A DNA stretch of 64,000 nt. It comes from Atherix ibis (lineage: Eukaryota > Arthropoda > Insecta > Diptera > Athericidae). The notes under the pieces are model-generated. The model worked only from the letters and a program-made list of their open reading frames with translations, had not been told where the DNA came from and did no database searches. Position 1 is the first letter of the stretch. Each line of letters opens with the position of its first letter. The stretch spans positions 37,426,811 through 37,490,810 of the forward strand of contig OY282605.1 of the NCBI GenBank assembly GCA_958298945.1. The letters are read 5' to 3'. Of the stretch, positions 12,527 to 22,700 are shown in pieces. A program made the position numbers and the translations under genes.

Positions 12527-12990
12527 GAGCGTTTGCTAAAAAAATGGCATTTCACATTCGGATTGAACGGTTGAAAAACAAATTAATAACTATCCAGATT
12601 GCTGAAACACTGTTAATACAAAATATAATAAAATAACGAAAAGCTGTAGACATTAAGGCGGTTTTCTATTGAGTTAATTACTCCACAATATATTTAAGAG
12701 CTATCAATTTTATCGCTTGATTTTGTATCACATCTAGTTTTAGAAGCTATTTATCCATACTTGGGAATTGTTTTCTAGCTTGGCTTGATTATTACCCGTG
12801 CATATATTGGCTGGTAACATCAGCATTACTTGGTTTATCTTTGTCATAGTTCGAAACGTACAGCTCTGTCAATATGAATAGAATAATCTCCAAAAAATAC
12901 TTCCAAATCATAAGAACTTTTCACAAATATAGTGAATCAGTCGTACCTACATCTCCAAAAATTTTTTTAAACGATAGGGCTTTTTTTTTG
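12527..12990. other. Spacer, nothing recognised
   Basis: AT-rich spacer between the mariner and the next DD41D relic. No gene or repeat could be supported. Confidence 0.4.
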
Positions 12991-13345
12991 CTCAAATACC
13001 TCCAAAAATGTACAAAGTACTATGAGAGAGCCCTTGTATCTGCAAAAAGTGACTGCATATTGGTCTGAAGATATCGTATTTCTTTGAAAGTCAACTAGAA
13101 GTGGCAGTTTCTATCAATTCTAAACGCTACAGCCATATGATAAACAACTTAGTTTAGTTTGAACTTGATTTAAATCTGAGCCCTATGTGGTTTCAATAAA
13201 ATAGTGGCATAAACTATACAATATGATAAAGTTTGAATTCATAAATTTCCAGGTTATATAATTCAAAAATTTGTTTATGTCAATTAGCTTTCAAGATGGT
13301 GCAATTTGACACTATTGAACTTTTTCTTGTAAGGCTACGCAAAAT
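12990..13345 (+). mobile_element. DD41D mariner-like relic
   Basis: The plus strand holds, with stops, the conserved track seen in other relics here: a TTGTATCTGCAAAAAGTGAC block (13033-13052, the L-x-KVTV segment), a later stretch around 13081-13145 ending in TCTAAACGCTACAGCC (VNSERY-like), and VNWLSRWCNLTLLNFFL near 13278-13325 (compare VNWPPRSCDLTPLDFFL). The third Asp has become Asn. No termini were seen. Confidence 0.6.
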
Positions 13346-13484
13346 ATCGTTTTTACGCAAAAATTTTTTAAACAAAATTAATTTTAAGTAAAAGTTGGAC
13401 TATCCATTTTTAAATTGAATTAAATCATTTTTTTTTCTGTATAAATATAAAAACTTATAAATAGACACAAACATCTGAACCAAT

Positions 13485-13625
13485 TTAAAAGTCAAATGGA
13501 ATTTTAAATCGATAGTAAAAACACTATAATTTCTAATAAATTACTACTATCGTTAATAGTAAATCGAAATGTTTTAGTAGAACATATTCTTTAAATATTA
13601 TTCAATTCCATTTGATTGACATTTC
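13485..13625. repeat. Imperfect hairpin of about 140 bp
   Basis: GTCAAATGGAATT near 13491 is matched by AATTCCATTTGATTGAC near 13603-13619 in inverted orientation, with further inverted matches inside (ATCGATAGT with ACTATCGTT). It may be a small MITE or a chance AT-rich hairpin; no target duplication was identified. Confidence 0.35.
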
Positions 13626-13757
13626 ATATCACGAACATTATAAAATCCATTTTAAAGTCACGCAAATGCCAATAATAAAAATTGAAATTGAATTGTTAAT
13701 TAAAATTCAAATACAATTACTATGATTTGGTATTATTAAAAATTTTTAATCAAAATT

Positions 13758-13825
13758 CATAAATAAATTATATAAAAGTAAAAAATATTATCAAATATTT
13801 TTTACTTTTATATAATTTATTTATG
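13758..13825. repeat. Perfect palindrome, 30-bp arms, 8-bp loop
   Basis: Bases 13758-13787 are the exact reverse complement of 13796-13825, with loop TTATCAAA. The arms are AT-rich but non-repetitive, containing TATAAAAGTAAAAAATA. Nothing around it is recognisable, so the ancestral arm cannot be told. Confidence 0.9.
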
Positions 13826-15574
13826 TATTTAAATAAATATATATAGGGTGTATTAACCTAATAAGTAAATAACAATTGAACTTTTCATATATAATTCGAA
13901 TAAAACCTTTCCATTTTAATAGATAGAAGTCATGATATATTTGTAAGAATAATGTTAAGTTAATTAAAAATTCATTACAAGAACTATAAATTACTCAAAA
14001 TCATTTAACATTATCTGAAAGGTCAATTTTGTTAAAAAGTCATTGTTTTAACAGTTAAATTTCTTTGAGAAATCCTTTATAATTTTTAATTTTCTTGTAA
14101 TTATAAATATCTTTATAAATTATTGATTACATTATATATTATAATTAAAATTATTTGAAAATATCAAATCGATAATCAACAAATTAAATTTATTAATTTA
14201 AATACGCTTCAGGGACGCATAAGAAAAGGTTCAATCAGTACCGAAAATTATATTTCTTATATACAAAATATTTATAAGGTCAACAAGCACAAATTTTCAA
14301 ATAAACAACCAATATTCGATAGTCAAATATACAACATATATGCATAAAAGTATATAAAATAAATAAACACTGACACACTTTAATACTATAAATATTTTAA
14401 TAGTATCGAAAATAGATTCTACAAATAGGGTTCAGTTAAGGTCACTCTATTTAATAAACCATTAAATATTCAACCTGATCAGTACTATCCAATATAGAAT
14501 AATAAATGTTTTCACATAGTAGACTCTTGGGTTAAGTAATAAACCCTTATATTCGTATACAAAATTTTGTGTTCTGTAAATCATCAATTTATTTTGGAAC
14601 ATTTTCTGTAGAAATATTCTTTTTTATTGACATTTTATTATTTGGAAATTTCCTTTAAAAAATAAAAGAACTTTCTTCTTAAATATTTAGCAAAATATTT
14701 ACTTTTCGATATACATCGAAGATCTAACCAAGACGATAGAAATAAATGGAAACGCAAGCAAACATAACCAAATGTGAAAACTCGTAATTTGAAAAGCTTC
14801 AATTCACCCCTAGGGAAAGGGAAAAACATATTAAAAAAAAAAAAAAAGAGGAAACAAATATCACAGATTTATCGAAAGAAACCATCTACTTTAAGCTTAC
14901 CCAACTCCATTTACAAGATACAGCTTAACTACACTACGGATTATCCAGATTTATGCTTAGAGACCACAGAGCTTTTTTGAAGGGGAGCAGACAAATTCGA
15001 GCAGCTTCTTATGCATAGCTGTCCTCACGTACATCCTACTTACGAGTATACAACAAGAAACAGTATTGGGTGTCCATTCGCAGATGACGGACCAAAATTA
15101 ACCATATTCCAAACAAGGAGTGTACAAGAAGACAACCTCAAACAGAACGATTTCAGGGTAGAATGGCTCTACTTAAGGCAATTGGCTAACTTTCACCCTC
15201 TCATTATCGTTGTGAACGAATGCCTTTCAAACATTCACAGTTTACCATGCGTGTATTTAAAGCAATAAAAGTGAAATGAATCGGTAATAAAAATAGTATC
15301 AGTTTATTAATTAAACGATAAATGTTGTTTATTTTTAATACGTGCTTTTCGTGTTGTTTATCACTGATATAAACTTTAAGTTATAAAATGTGTCCTTTAT
15401 GGTAGAATTTATTAAAGATTTTCTCACAATTTTCTAAATTCATTTTAATAGTATTCGGTTTTTTTCGTAATTTTAGTGTCTTTGTGCTTAAGTTTAGACT
15501 AAAATAGAGAATTTTATTTTTATATAAATTGAAAAAGAAATGCTTAAAAAAATTATAATCAAAGAAAAAGGGCT
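13826..15574. other. AT-rich spacer with one unexplained open frame
   Basis: Mostly AT-rich. A more complex stretch at 14700-15270 carries an 85-codon open frame at 15011-15268 (MHSCPHVHPTYEYTTRN...), followed by AATAAA at 15265. A part of it (LRQLANFHPLIIVVNE) faintly recalls the start of LINE endonuclease domains, but I cannot support a call. The neighbouring lysine-rich frame at 14774-14980 looks spurious. Confidence 0.35.
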
Positions 15575-15856
15575 AGAAGGGTGTTTGTGGGACACTTTTT
15601 TTTTAAAAATTATCCATCAAATTTTTCGAATCCGTCAAATTTGCTGTATGCGTCATAGTATTGACGCTGCTGCGTTTGTGTAAGGCTTTTACGCCAATAA
15701 GCCTTTTGCTGCTGCTTTATAGTACGAGTGAACACTCATGAAAAACTCTCATATCAATGCAGCAAATTTTACGCAACAGTCTGACGCATGCAGCAAATTT
15801 GATGAATCCGAAAAATTTGACGAATAATTATTCAGAAAGTGTCTCAGAATACGCCT
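15575..15856. mobile_element. MITE U3 with long inverted repeats
   Basis: About 75 bases at each end are imperfect inverted repeats. The left carries GGGACACTTT, ATCAAATTTTTCGAATCCG and TCAAATTTGCTGTATGCGTCA in order, and the right carries the complement of each in reverse order (TGACGCATGCAGCAAATTTG and so on, ending GTGTCTCAGAATACGCC). Flanks read CTA and TAG, consistent with a TA or CTAG target. At about 0.28 kb with no open frame it is non-autonomous. Confidence 0.8.
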
Positions 15857-16449
15857 AGCTTTATTACTAATCGAATTATTCGAATGTGAAAATAATTATT
15901 CTTTTTTCATATTTTCTTTATTGTTTTAAAAATTGAGAATTTAAAAATATCTTATCTTTTTAGTTTTTAAATATTTGAAAAGATAAAATTGAAAATTCAA
16001 GAAAATTTTCAAAGATAAATTTATTTTTTGAGTGAATATTTAAAAAAAAAACAACGTAAAAACAAATATGTGTCATTAATTTCATGTTGTTGACTTTAAC
16101 TTTAATAATAGATATTAGATAATTGTATGATTATTTAGACAAATTGAAAAACTCGCCTTCAACTTAAGGTAAAAATTTGTCCAATTTGCGCTTTGGAAAG
16201 TAACATTTAACCAAATTAATTAATAATTTGAAATTTATATAATTTTATATTTAATAATATTAATTATATTTTGCCATTATTTATAAAATATAATATTTTA
16301 TAAACATCTACCTAGATAAATCGTGCATGATTCGTTTTTTTAGGTGATTTTTAATAACTTTTTTGCATATCTCGAACTGTAACTAAACTAATTTTCTTAA
16401 TGAATTTTGGTTTTTTAAAAATCTAAAAATTGAAATTAAACAAATAAAA
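15857..16449. other. AT-rich spacer
   Basis: No gene seen. Bases 16265-16305 (ATTTTGCCATTA..TATAAAATATAATATT) closely match 4858-4895, so this is probably part of the 3' region of a shared decayed element. Confidence 0.4.
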
Positions 16450-16980
16450 TAGGATTTTTTATATGACTTTATAAGTAAAAATCGAATACTGTCAAATCTC
16501 ACCATTTTGGCGGTCAATAGTCATAACTAAATCCCAAGAACTTTTTGCTTAATAAAGCCAATATTTATATTGTTTCGTATCTTATAGCTTCCTTTTCAAG
16601 GTAAAGCTAAAAAAAAGAGTTCATTTTAATAGGGTCATAGCACTAAGAATTACTGTAAACGGTCTGTGGTTCTTCATTTTCAAATAAATAAATTTTTAGA
16701 ATTTATAAAACTTATTGACGTACCCAACGAGGGATAAATGAACGAATATAACTTCTTCTTAAAGTGCGAAACGTGGGTACAACCAAATTACGACGTTTGT
16801 AGAAATTTAGAACAATTTTTATGAACTTTTTAGTAATAATACAATATAAAGTATAAAATGGCAATCTTTAAGATAAACAAATATTTTCTTTAATAATATA
16901 TATAGTTGACAGCTATGAAATTACGAAGGCATACCTTTTGAACTACGAAATGGATAATACAGTACTTATTTAGAAACCCA
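16450..16980 (-). mobile_element. DD41D mariner-like relic
   Basis: The stretch 16630-16745 matches 22360-22555 base by base in order: GCACTAAGAATTACTGTAA with AGAACTAACACTAACG, GGTCTGTGGTTCTTCATTT with GGTCTCTATTTCTTCATTT, then CAAATAAATA. That other stretch translates on the minus strand to the middle of a DD41D transposase. This copy is too decayed for a readable protein. Confidence 0.5.
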
Positions 16981-18763
16981 AACTCTAATTTTGGATAGAG
17001 TTCTAAAAATATAAGGAAGCATTTTTAATATATATTTTTCTATATTCCTTCTATAATTATATTCCTTTATCTCAAATATTAATCGAACCCATAATTATTA
17101 AATATATTAATAACACTTATACCATCGATAAAGTCGATTTGATGAATCCGAAGAAAAAAAACTGAAATAATCGTTTTTATTTGGAATAGAATTCCCAATA
17201 AAATTTAAGTAAATATTAATGTGAATGTTATTAATGCAATAATTGAACATGAAATAATATTAAATGCTTAAAGTAATTATGTATAAAACACGTTGAGAGG
17301 AATTTCGTCCGACAAATTAATACATTCCTTGATGAAGATGTCATGATGATATCCGCAAATCCGGTTTACTTTTTTGATCGATACCGATATTGGATGATTT
17401 GCAACAACTGAACGCTTAATTTATGAACCGAGCCAGTCTTGTGACAAAGCCCTGATACGCATTTACCACAATTTATTACTGAGAATAAAAACACATTTTT
17501 CGGATTTTCGAAGCGAACAGGATCTTTGTATTCTCCACCATCAACAACTAAGGCTTGTCGACTACAATTTTACGGGGAGCAGGTTGTCTATTCTACCCCA
17601 ACGACATGGTTTCCGGCACCCAAGCATGTCAGATAACTTGCCTAAATAACACATTCACGTTTAGATTTACCTGTAGAGAAATTTTCCGAGAAAAAACCCC
17701 AGCAGGAATTCAGGTAACTTTGAAAAAAAGGAAAAAAGGTAAAATAACGAAACAGCGTTGATCAGGATTTTGAGAAGGTATACAGTCGTAAGTACAGTAG
17801 GGTGCCGAAGACGATGTGAAATAAGAAAAATAAGTGGTTCCAGAAAACGAGACAACATCGTCAAAGAAATGCTGAATGCGATGAATATGAATATACGTAG
17901 ACTGCCTAAACTTGGCGATGGAGAAGAGAAAACTCTATGATAAAGGCCAAATAAGGACACACGTACGTATTGTAAAGCTTGCAGAAAGCAGCGCCTGAAT
18001 ACAGAGGTAAGCACAATGAATGAATGTGTATTAAATAAAAGACGAGTCCAAGAACAACCGAAGTAAGGACAAAAAAAAAATTCCTAAGGAACAAGAAAAC
18101 ACACAAAAGCAGGCACCAAACTACGTACAAAAGCTGCCAACTAAAAAAATGTAAAAGGTGATAAGAAAATTACAGAGTATAAGGTTAAGGAGATAAAAAC
18201 ATGCGCTTAAATACGCACCCCCCCAACGTATATCTTCCGTCTAGCCTGCTGCCATTAAATCCATACCCAAAAAATAATAACAACTTATGGCATGTGCCTA
18301 TATATTGGTTATATTTTGTGGATGGATTGGTGGCTAGTAAGTGTTTGTTTTCTTGCTCAATTCCTTGTCTTCTGTTCTTTTTTTCCTTCTTATTATTACT
18401 TTTACTGCCTCCGTTGAACAAATATTTATAGACATTTCTACGAGGATGATACGTGGTCATGTACGTGCTTTGCACTAAGCAAAACATAACTTTTAAGATC
18501 CTGAGAACTGATGGTGTTAGTCACAATACTAAAATATATTCGAGTGTTTGTTTTTGAGTAGTTATTTTTACTGATGTCAAATTTATTAGTCTACATTTCA
18601 TAAATAAATGGTGGCTATGAAAATAATATTGTATATGCAATTTTTTTTTTTTAAAAAAAGGATATTTTCTTTACCAAATATTAAACTCTATTTAAAAAAA
18701 AAGTGTATGTTTTTTTTTTAAATTCTTTAAAAATTTCACATAAAAACATTAAGAAAAGATTTT
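16981..18763. other. Spacer with an unrecognised, less AT-rich block (17280-18230)
   Basis: 17280-18230 has more balanced base composition than its surroundings and purine-rich, possibly once-coding plus-strand text (for example the frames at 17555-17761 and 17758-17940, with RRLPKLGDGEEKT). It resembles no family I recognise and could be a decayed retroelement. The long hydrophobic minus-strand frame at 17667-18014 is the antisense of this purine-rich tract and is not a credible membrane protein. 18490-18760 is simple AT-rich sequence. Confidence 0.35.
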
Positions 18764-18878
18764 ATATTGCGCTGTCAAGAAAGTAATTTCGTTTTTTCCC
18801 AACAGAGGAATTCATTGCATTTTATCACAACCAACTTCACATCTAAGCCGCATAATCATATGTATTTTGACAGTTGAT

Positions 18879-18926
18879 ATAGCAAGGCTTATTTGTGAAA
18901 ATTGATTCACAAATAAGCCTTGCTAT
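18879..18926. repeat. Perfect palindrome, 21-bp arms, 6-bp loop
   Basis: 18879-18899 is the exact reverse complement of 18906-18926, with loop AATTGA. It lies in the 5' untranslated region of a mariner, about 115 bases inside the left end. Confidence 0.9.
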
Positions 18927-18976
18927 TCGATTGATTTTGCATAGTAGTTTTTGGTTGATACCCTTTTAAATATAGA

Positions 18977-19978
18977 AGGTGAAAAACAGCATTTTTGGCA
19001 TATTTTAATTTTTTTACTATAAAAGAGATAAAAATGCTATTCAAGCAAAAAAAAAATTATCCGATGTGTATGGAGAAGATGTGTTAAGTGAGCGCCAGTG
19101 CCAAAACTGGTTCGCAAAATTTCGATCCGGCAATTTTGATCTCGAAGATGCACCACGTTCTGGAAGGCCAGTTGAAGCTGATGAAGACACAATAAAGGCA
19201 TTAATTTATTCAAACCGACGAATAACAACTCGTGAGATTGCTGAGGGATTAAACTTATCAAATTCGACCATTCATGAGCATTTGAAATGGCTAGATTTAA
19301 TCTCAAAGGTTCCTCATCTTCTAACGGAAAAAAATTTGTACCGTCGCATTGACATTTGTTATTTGCTTCTCAAACGCCAAGAAAATGATCCATTTAGAAG
19401 CGTATCATTACTGGAGATGAGAAATGGGTTGTCTACAACAATGTTAAGCGCAAAAGATTCTGATGTATAAAAGATGAACCGGCTGAAAGCACTTCGAAAG
19501 CCAATATTCGTTATGCTACCTGTTTGGTGGGATTTCAAAGAAATTGTTTATTTTTAGTTTCTACCGAGCAATAGAACAAACAATTCTGAAGTGTACTGTC
19601 ATCAGTTGGACAAATTGAATGATTCACTTAAAGAAAAAAGGCCAGAATTGGTTAATAGGGAAGGTATAGTGTTCCAACAGGATAATGCGAAACCACGTAC
19701 AAGTTTGACAACTCGGCAAAAGCTTATAGAGCTTGGATGGGATATACTGCCACACCCACCATACTCTCCAGACCTACCACCTTCCGATTATCTTTTGTTT
19801 CGGTCTGTACAACATTTTTTAGACGGTAAAATGTTTAATTCAAATAAGGAGGTCTAAAATCATTTGGATCAGTTTTTTTGCCACCAAAGAACAAAAATTT
19901 TATCAGCGCGGAATCAAGCTACTGCCAGAAAGATGGCAAAGGATATTGGATCAGACTGGACAATATTTAATTGAATAA
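18977..19978 (+). pseudogene. Mariner transposase, multiply frameshifted
   Basis: In shifting plus-strand frames the order is: FYYKRDKNAIQAKKKLSDVYG; LSERQCQNWFAKFRSGNFDL; RSGRPVEADEDTIKAL; RRITTREIAEGLNLS; NDPF...SITGDEKW (split across frames, first Asp); FQQDNAKPRTSLTTRQ (second Asp); [16 protein letters not shown] (third Asp, 34 residues on); and a C-terminus LPERWQRILDQTGQYLIE with TAA at 19976-19978. The middle and the C-terminal fifth are out of frame. The catalytic Asp codons are present, but no single product can be made. Confidence 0.85.
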
Positions 19979-20009
19979 AATATTAATTCACTATAAGAAT
20001 TACCCAATA

Positions 20010-20429
20010 GAAAGTTCTTTTAAATTGTTAATAATTTTTACAAAATAAAAATTATATTATCTTATAAATTTTATGTTCTTCATGAGTTGATATTGATTAA
20101 TTTCGAACAATTACGAATGCAAATAAGGAAATATCCATGTTGCAGCTTTAAAAGTATAGATCTGTTCTTTTACAGATAGGCAATAAAATTTTTATTAAAT
20201 ATAGAATTTATTTAGCAAATACTTAGCCATTTTTAAATATGGTATAGATAAAGTTTTTCATTAACTAAAAAGTTTAAATTATAGAAATTTTCCACATAAT
20301 TCTGCCGTAGTCACTTTTTCCGCGAAATTTACTTCAGCGATTATGCTCATTTATTACTTGGTTGATGCGTCCAAAAAATCAAAATTGCTTTATTTTAGGT
20401 GCTAAAAACTCATAAGTAACTGTAAAAAT
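20010..20429. other. AT-rich spacer
   Basis: No gene or terminal repeats seen. Confidence 0.4.
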
Positions 20430-20592
20430 ATTATTTTATATAAAAAATGTGACTGTTTGCAGTGTATTTTAGCCTGAAGGTGTCATTGAAAATAAAGAAG
20501 CAGAGACGGTTACAGTTAAAACTGACAGTATGATAACCGACTTTTTTTTGCCCTAAACTTGGAAATTTTTAAAAGATGGATTCCACAAGCTA
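20430..20592 (+). mobile_element. DD41D mariner-like relic, cut by a mariner
   Basis: The plus strand reads VTVCSVF-PEGVIENKEAETVT and then VKTDSMITDFFLPKL, clearly the VTVWCGFWAGGIIGPYF...VTVNSDRYRxMITDFFLPKL segment of DD41D transposases. The relic ends exactly where the family A mariner begins at 20593. The relic to the right of that mariner is in the opposite orientation, so it is not the other half. Confidence 0.65.
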
Positions 20593-20645
20593 GGAGGTCT
20601 GTTCAAAAAGTAATCCGAATTTAGAATTTCCGCGGAATTACGTCA

Positions 20646-21525
20646 AGGGTTTTCGAATAAGAGTGATATGATTTCTTTAAAAAAAAAACACACACTTATT
20701 GTTAAGGAAATTCAAATGTTTTTTATTTAATGTGAAGTACATTCAATGTTGAATAAAACGTCATTCAAATGGCCTCCACGACTTCTTTTGCAGAAACGAA
20801 TTTGATGAACCTAATTTTCGGGCACTTTTTCCACTAAATCAAGTCGTTCAATATTGATTTTTCTAAAGCTTTAAGAGAGTCTGGTTTATTGCTAAAGACC
20901 AATGACTTCAAATAACCCCATAAGAAATTGTCTAATGGTGTTAAATCACAACTTCTTGGAGGCCATTCAATGTCGCAATTTCTTGAAATAATCGAATCAC
21001 CAAACTTTTTTCGCAATAATTCAGTTGTTACACGTGCTGTGTGGCACGTAGCCCCGTCTTGTTGGAACCAGATGTTGTCAAGATCAACTTCTTCCAATTT
21101 CGGCCATAAAAAGTTGGTTATCATCGATTTATACCGCTCTCCATTGACAGTAACGGTGTTACCAGCTTTATTTCGAAAGAAATACGGACCGATGATTCCA
21201 CCAGACCAAAAACTACACCAAACTATCAATTTAGGTGAATGTAATGGGTGTTCATGAATAATTGGTGGATTTTCTTCGCACCAGAAACAACAGTTTTGTT
21301 TATTTACCGCACCACTCAGATGAAAGTGGCCCACGAAAAGTTGTAATTGGAGTACGATTATTTTGATAGTAAAATTGATTATTTTTAAACGTTTTTCCTG
21401 CGTATATCTCTCTAAAATGAAATTGCAAACATTACTGAATATAATGAAAAAAAAGACGAATCATGACATATTACAAATGGCCGAAACGTCACTTAGAAAT
21501 CATATTACTCTTATTGGAAAACCCT
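20646..21525 (-). mobile_element. DD41D element nested in a mariner, internally deleted
   Basis: The ends AGGGTTTTCGAATAAGAG (20646) and, from the other strand, AGGGTTTTCCAATAAGAG (21525) are inverted repeats of about 29 bp with two mismatches. At 0.88 kb it lacks the N-terminal DNA-binding third of the gene. It is younger than the mariner it interrupts. Confidence 0.9.
20834..21334 (-). pseudogene. DD41D transposase, C-terminal two-thirds
   Basis: A 166-codon minus-strand frame without internal stops carries GHFHLSGAVNKQNCCFW, WCSFWSGGIIGPYFF, VTVNGERYKSMITNF, WFQQDGATCHTARVTTELL (second Asp) and WPPRSCDLTPLDNFLWGYL (third Asp). Exactly 41 residues separate the two Asp, the DD41D signature known from rosa-type mariner relatives in flies. 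The first Asp block (normally FSDEAHF) is lost at the deletion junction just upstream, and the helix-turn-helix half is absent. The catalytic domain is the best preserved of this class in the window. Confidence 0.88.
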
Positions 21526-21638
21526 AAATATTCGATTTATACGACAAGTTCGGCCATTTTGAATGTTCAGTTATTTTTTGACAGCTGCTTTGCTTGCACG
21601 TGTTTTGGCTCGTTTTCGATTTTTCCCCATTTCAAAAA

Positions 21639-22261
21639 ATGGATCAAAGAATTTGTATCAACTTTTGTGTGAAAAAGAAACCTAATTGAGCGGACGCATT
21701 TCAACGTTTATCGCTGGTACAAAATGTTCTCAGAGGGCCGAGAAAATCCGCGCCAAGTTCGGTCGAATGTGAATGTTTTGCTTACAGTTTTCTTCGATTG
21801 CAGAGGCGTGGTGCATCATGAGTTCTTGCCACAGGGTAGAATGGTCAATAAGGAATATTACCTGCAAGTTATGCGCAAGTTGCGTAAATCAATCCGCCAC
21901 AAACGCCCGGATTTGTGGAAGAACAAAAATTGGCTTTTACACCATGATAACGCCCCTGCTCACGCATCGTTGCTTGTGCACGAAATTTTGGCCAAAAATA
22001 ACGTACTAATAATGCCGCAGTCACTGTATTCCCCAGAAAGAATACCGAATTCCCCTGAAAAGCCCCATGAAAGGACGACGCTACGCTACGATTGAGGAGA
22101 TAAAGACGGCATCGCAGAAGGAGCTGAACAAGATCACAAAAAATGATTTTTTGAAGTGCTTCGAGGATTGGAAAAAACGTTGGCACAAGTGTATAATATT
22201 TGGTGGGGATTACGTTGAAGAGGACAAAATAGATATTAATGAAAAAATAAATAATTTTTGA
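21639..22261 (+). pseudogene. Mariner transposase (family A), large internal deletion
   Basis: ATG at 21639 starts MDQRICI. A short open piece ends in WYKMFSEGREN and jumps at about 21750 straight to PRQVRSNVNVLLTVFFDCRGVVHHEFLPQG, skipping the rest of the DNA-binding half and the first catalytic Asp. HHDNAPAHASLL (second Asp) is intact. The third block is damaged: after PQSLYSPE the frame is lost and the SPDLAPCDFFLF motif is missing. The C-terminus (TASQKELNKITKNDFLKCFEDWKK, then INEKINNF) is in another frame. Confidence 0.85.
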
Positions 22262-22305
22262 AAAAAAACCACAAAATTTTCGATATTTTTTGAACAGACC
22301 TCGTA

Positions 22306-22700
22306 TAGTCTAGATTAGAATCTTCAAGCTTATGCAAAAAAAAATAGTTTTCATTCGTCCATAGCGTTCAGAACTAACACTAACGGTCTCTATTTCTTCA
22401 TTTGCAAAGAAATACGAACTAATAACATCTTCAAACGAAAATGCGAACACAATGGCTTCTGCATAGTCATAATAGATTCACAATAGTCACTTGTGGGTTA
22501 TCAGAGCCACATATATGGCCCTTTGGTTTATTGGCGTATCCACCTAATAAAAAATGAGACCATCATTAAAAAATTTTTTTGCAAAACCGCTGCGGTAGAT
22601 TCACTAGATTTGTAGAAAGTTTTTACTATTTTTAACGTGTTATTTCGATACATAATGTAAAATGGCAAATATTGTCCTAAAGAAATCTTATCTTGAATGA
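22306..22700 (-). mobile_element. DD41D mariner-like relic
   Basis: Minus-strand translation with stops gives GGYANKPKGHICGSDNPQVTI followed by a frame similar to KVTVWCGFW...FVFLCK and ERYG. These correspond to GYVNKQNCRIWGSENP, the IIGPYFF segment and VNSERYR of intact relatives. Its best partner in the window is 16450-16980. Confidence 0.6.

Larger units (their letters stand above)
18764..20009 (+). mobile_element. DD34D mariner, mellifera/cecropia-like
   Basis: The left end reads TATTGCGCTGTCAAGAAAG and the right end is its decayed inverse, ending ATTACCCAATA. Length is 1.25 kb. A perfect 21-bp palindrome lies in the 5' untranslated part. The TIR start resembles the TTGGGTTGTC-type ends also seen at 50518. 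Confidence 0.8.
20593..22303 (+). mobile_element. DD34D mariner, family A, split by a DD41D insertion
   Basis: The left end at 20593 (GGAGGTCTGTTCAAAAAG) and right end at 22303 (TTTGAACAGACCTCG) are inverted repeats flanked by TA on both sides. Compared with the cleaner copy at 47940, bases 20593-20645 continue at 21526, and the 880 bp between are a DD41D element. Minus that insert this copy is about 0.83 kb and lacks some 0.4 kb of transposase sequence. Confidence 0.88.

Noticed and set aside
17667..18014. 115-codon hydrophobic minus-strand frame that looks like a membrane protein
   Set aside because: It is the complement of a purine-rich plus-strand tract; the Phe/Leu/Ser richness is a composition effect and there are no splice, start or family signals.
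18185..18487. Overlapping 76- and 100-codon frames on both strands
   Set aside because: Mutually antisense, low-complexity (poly-Leu against poly-Lys/Asn) and without family resemblance.
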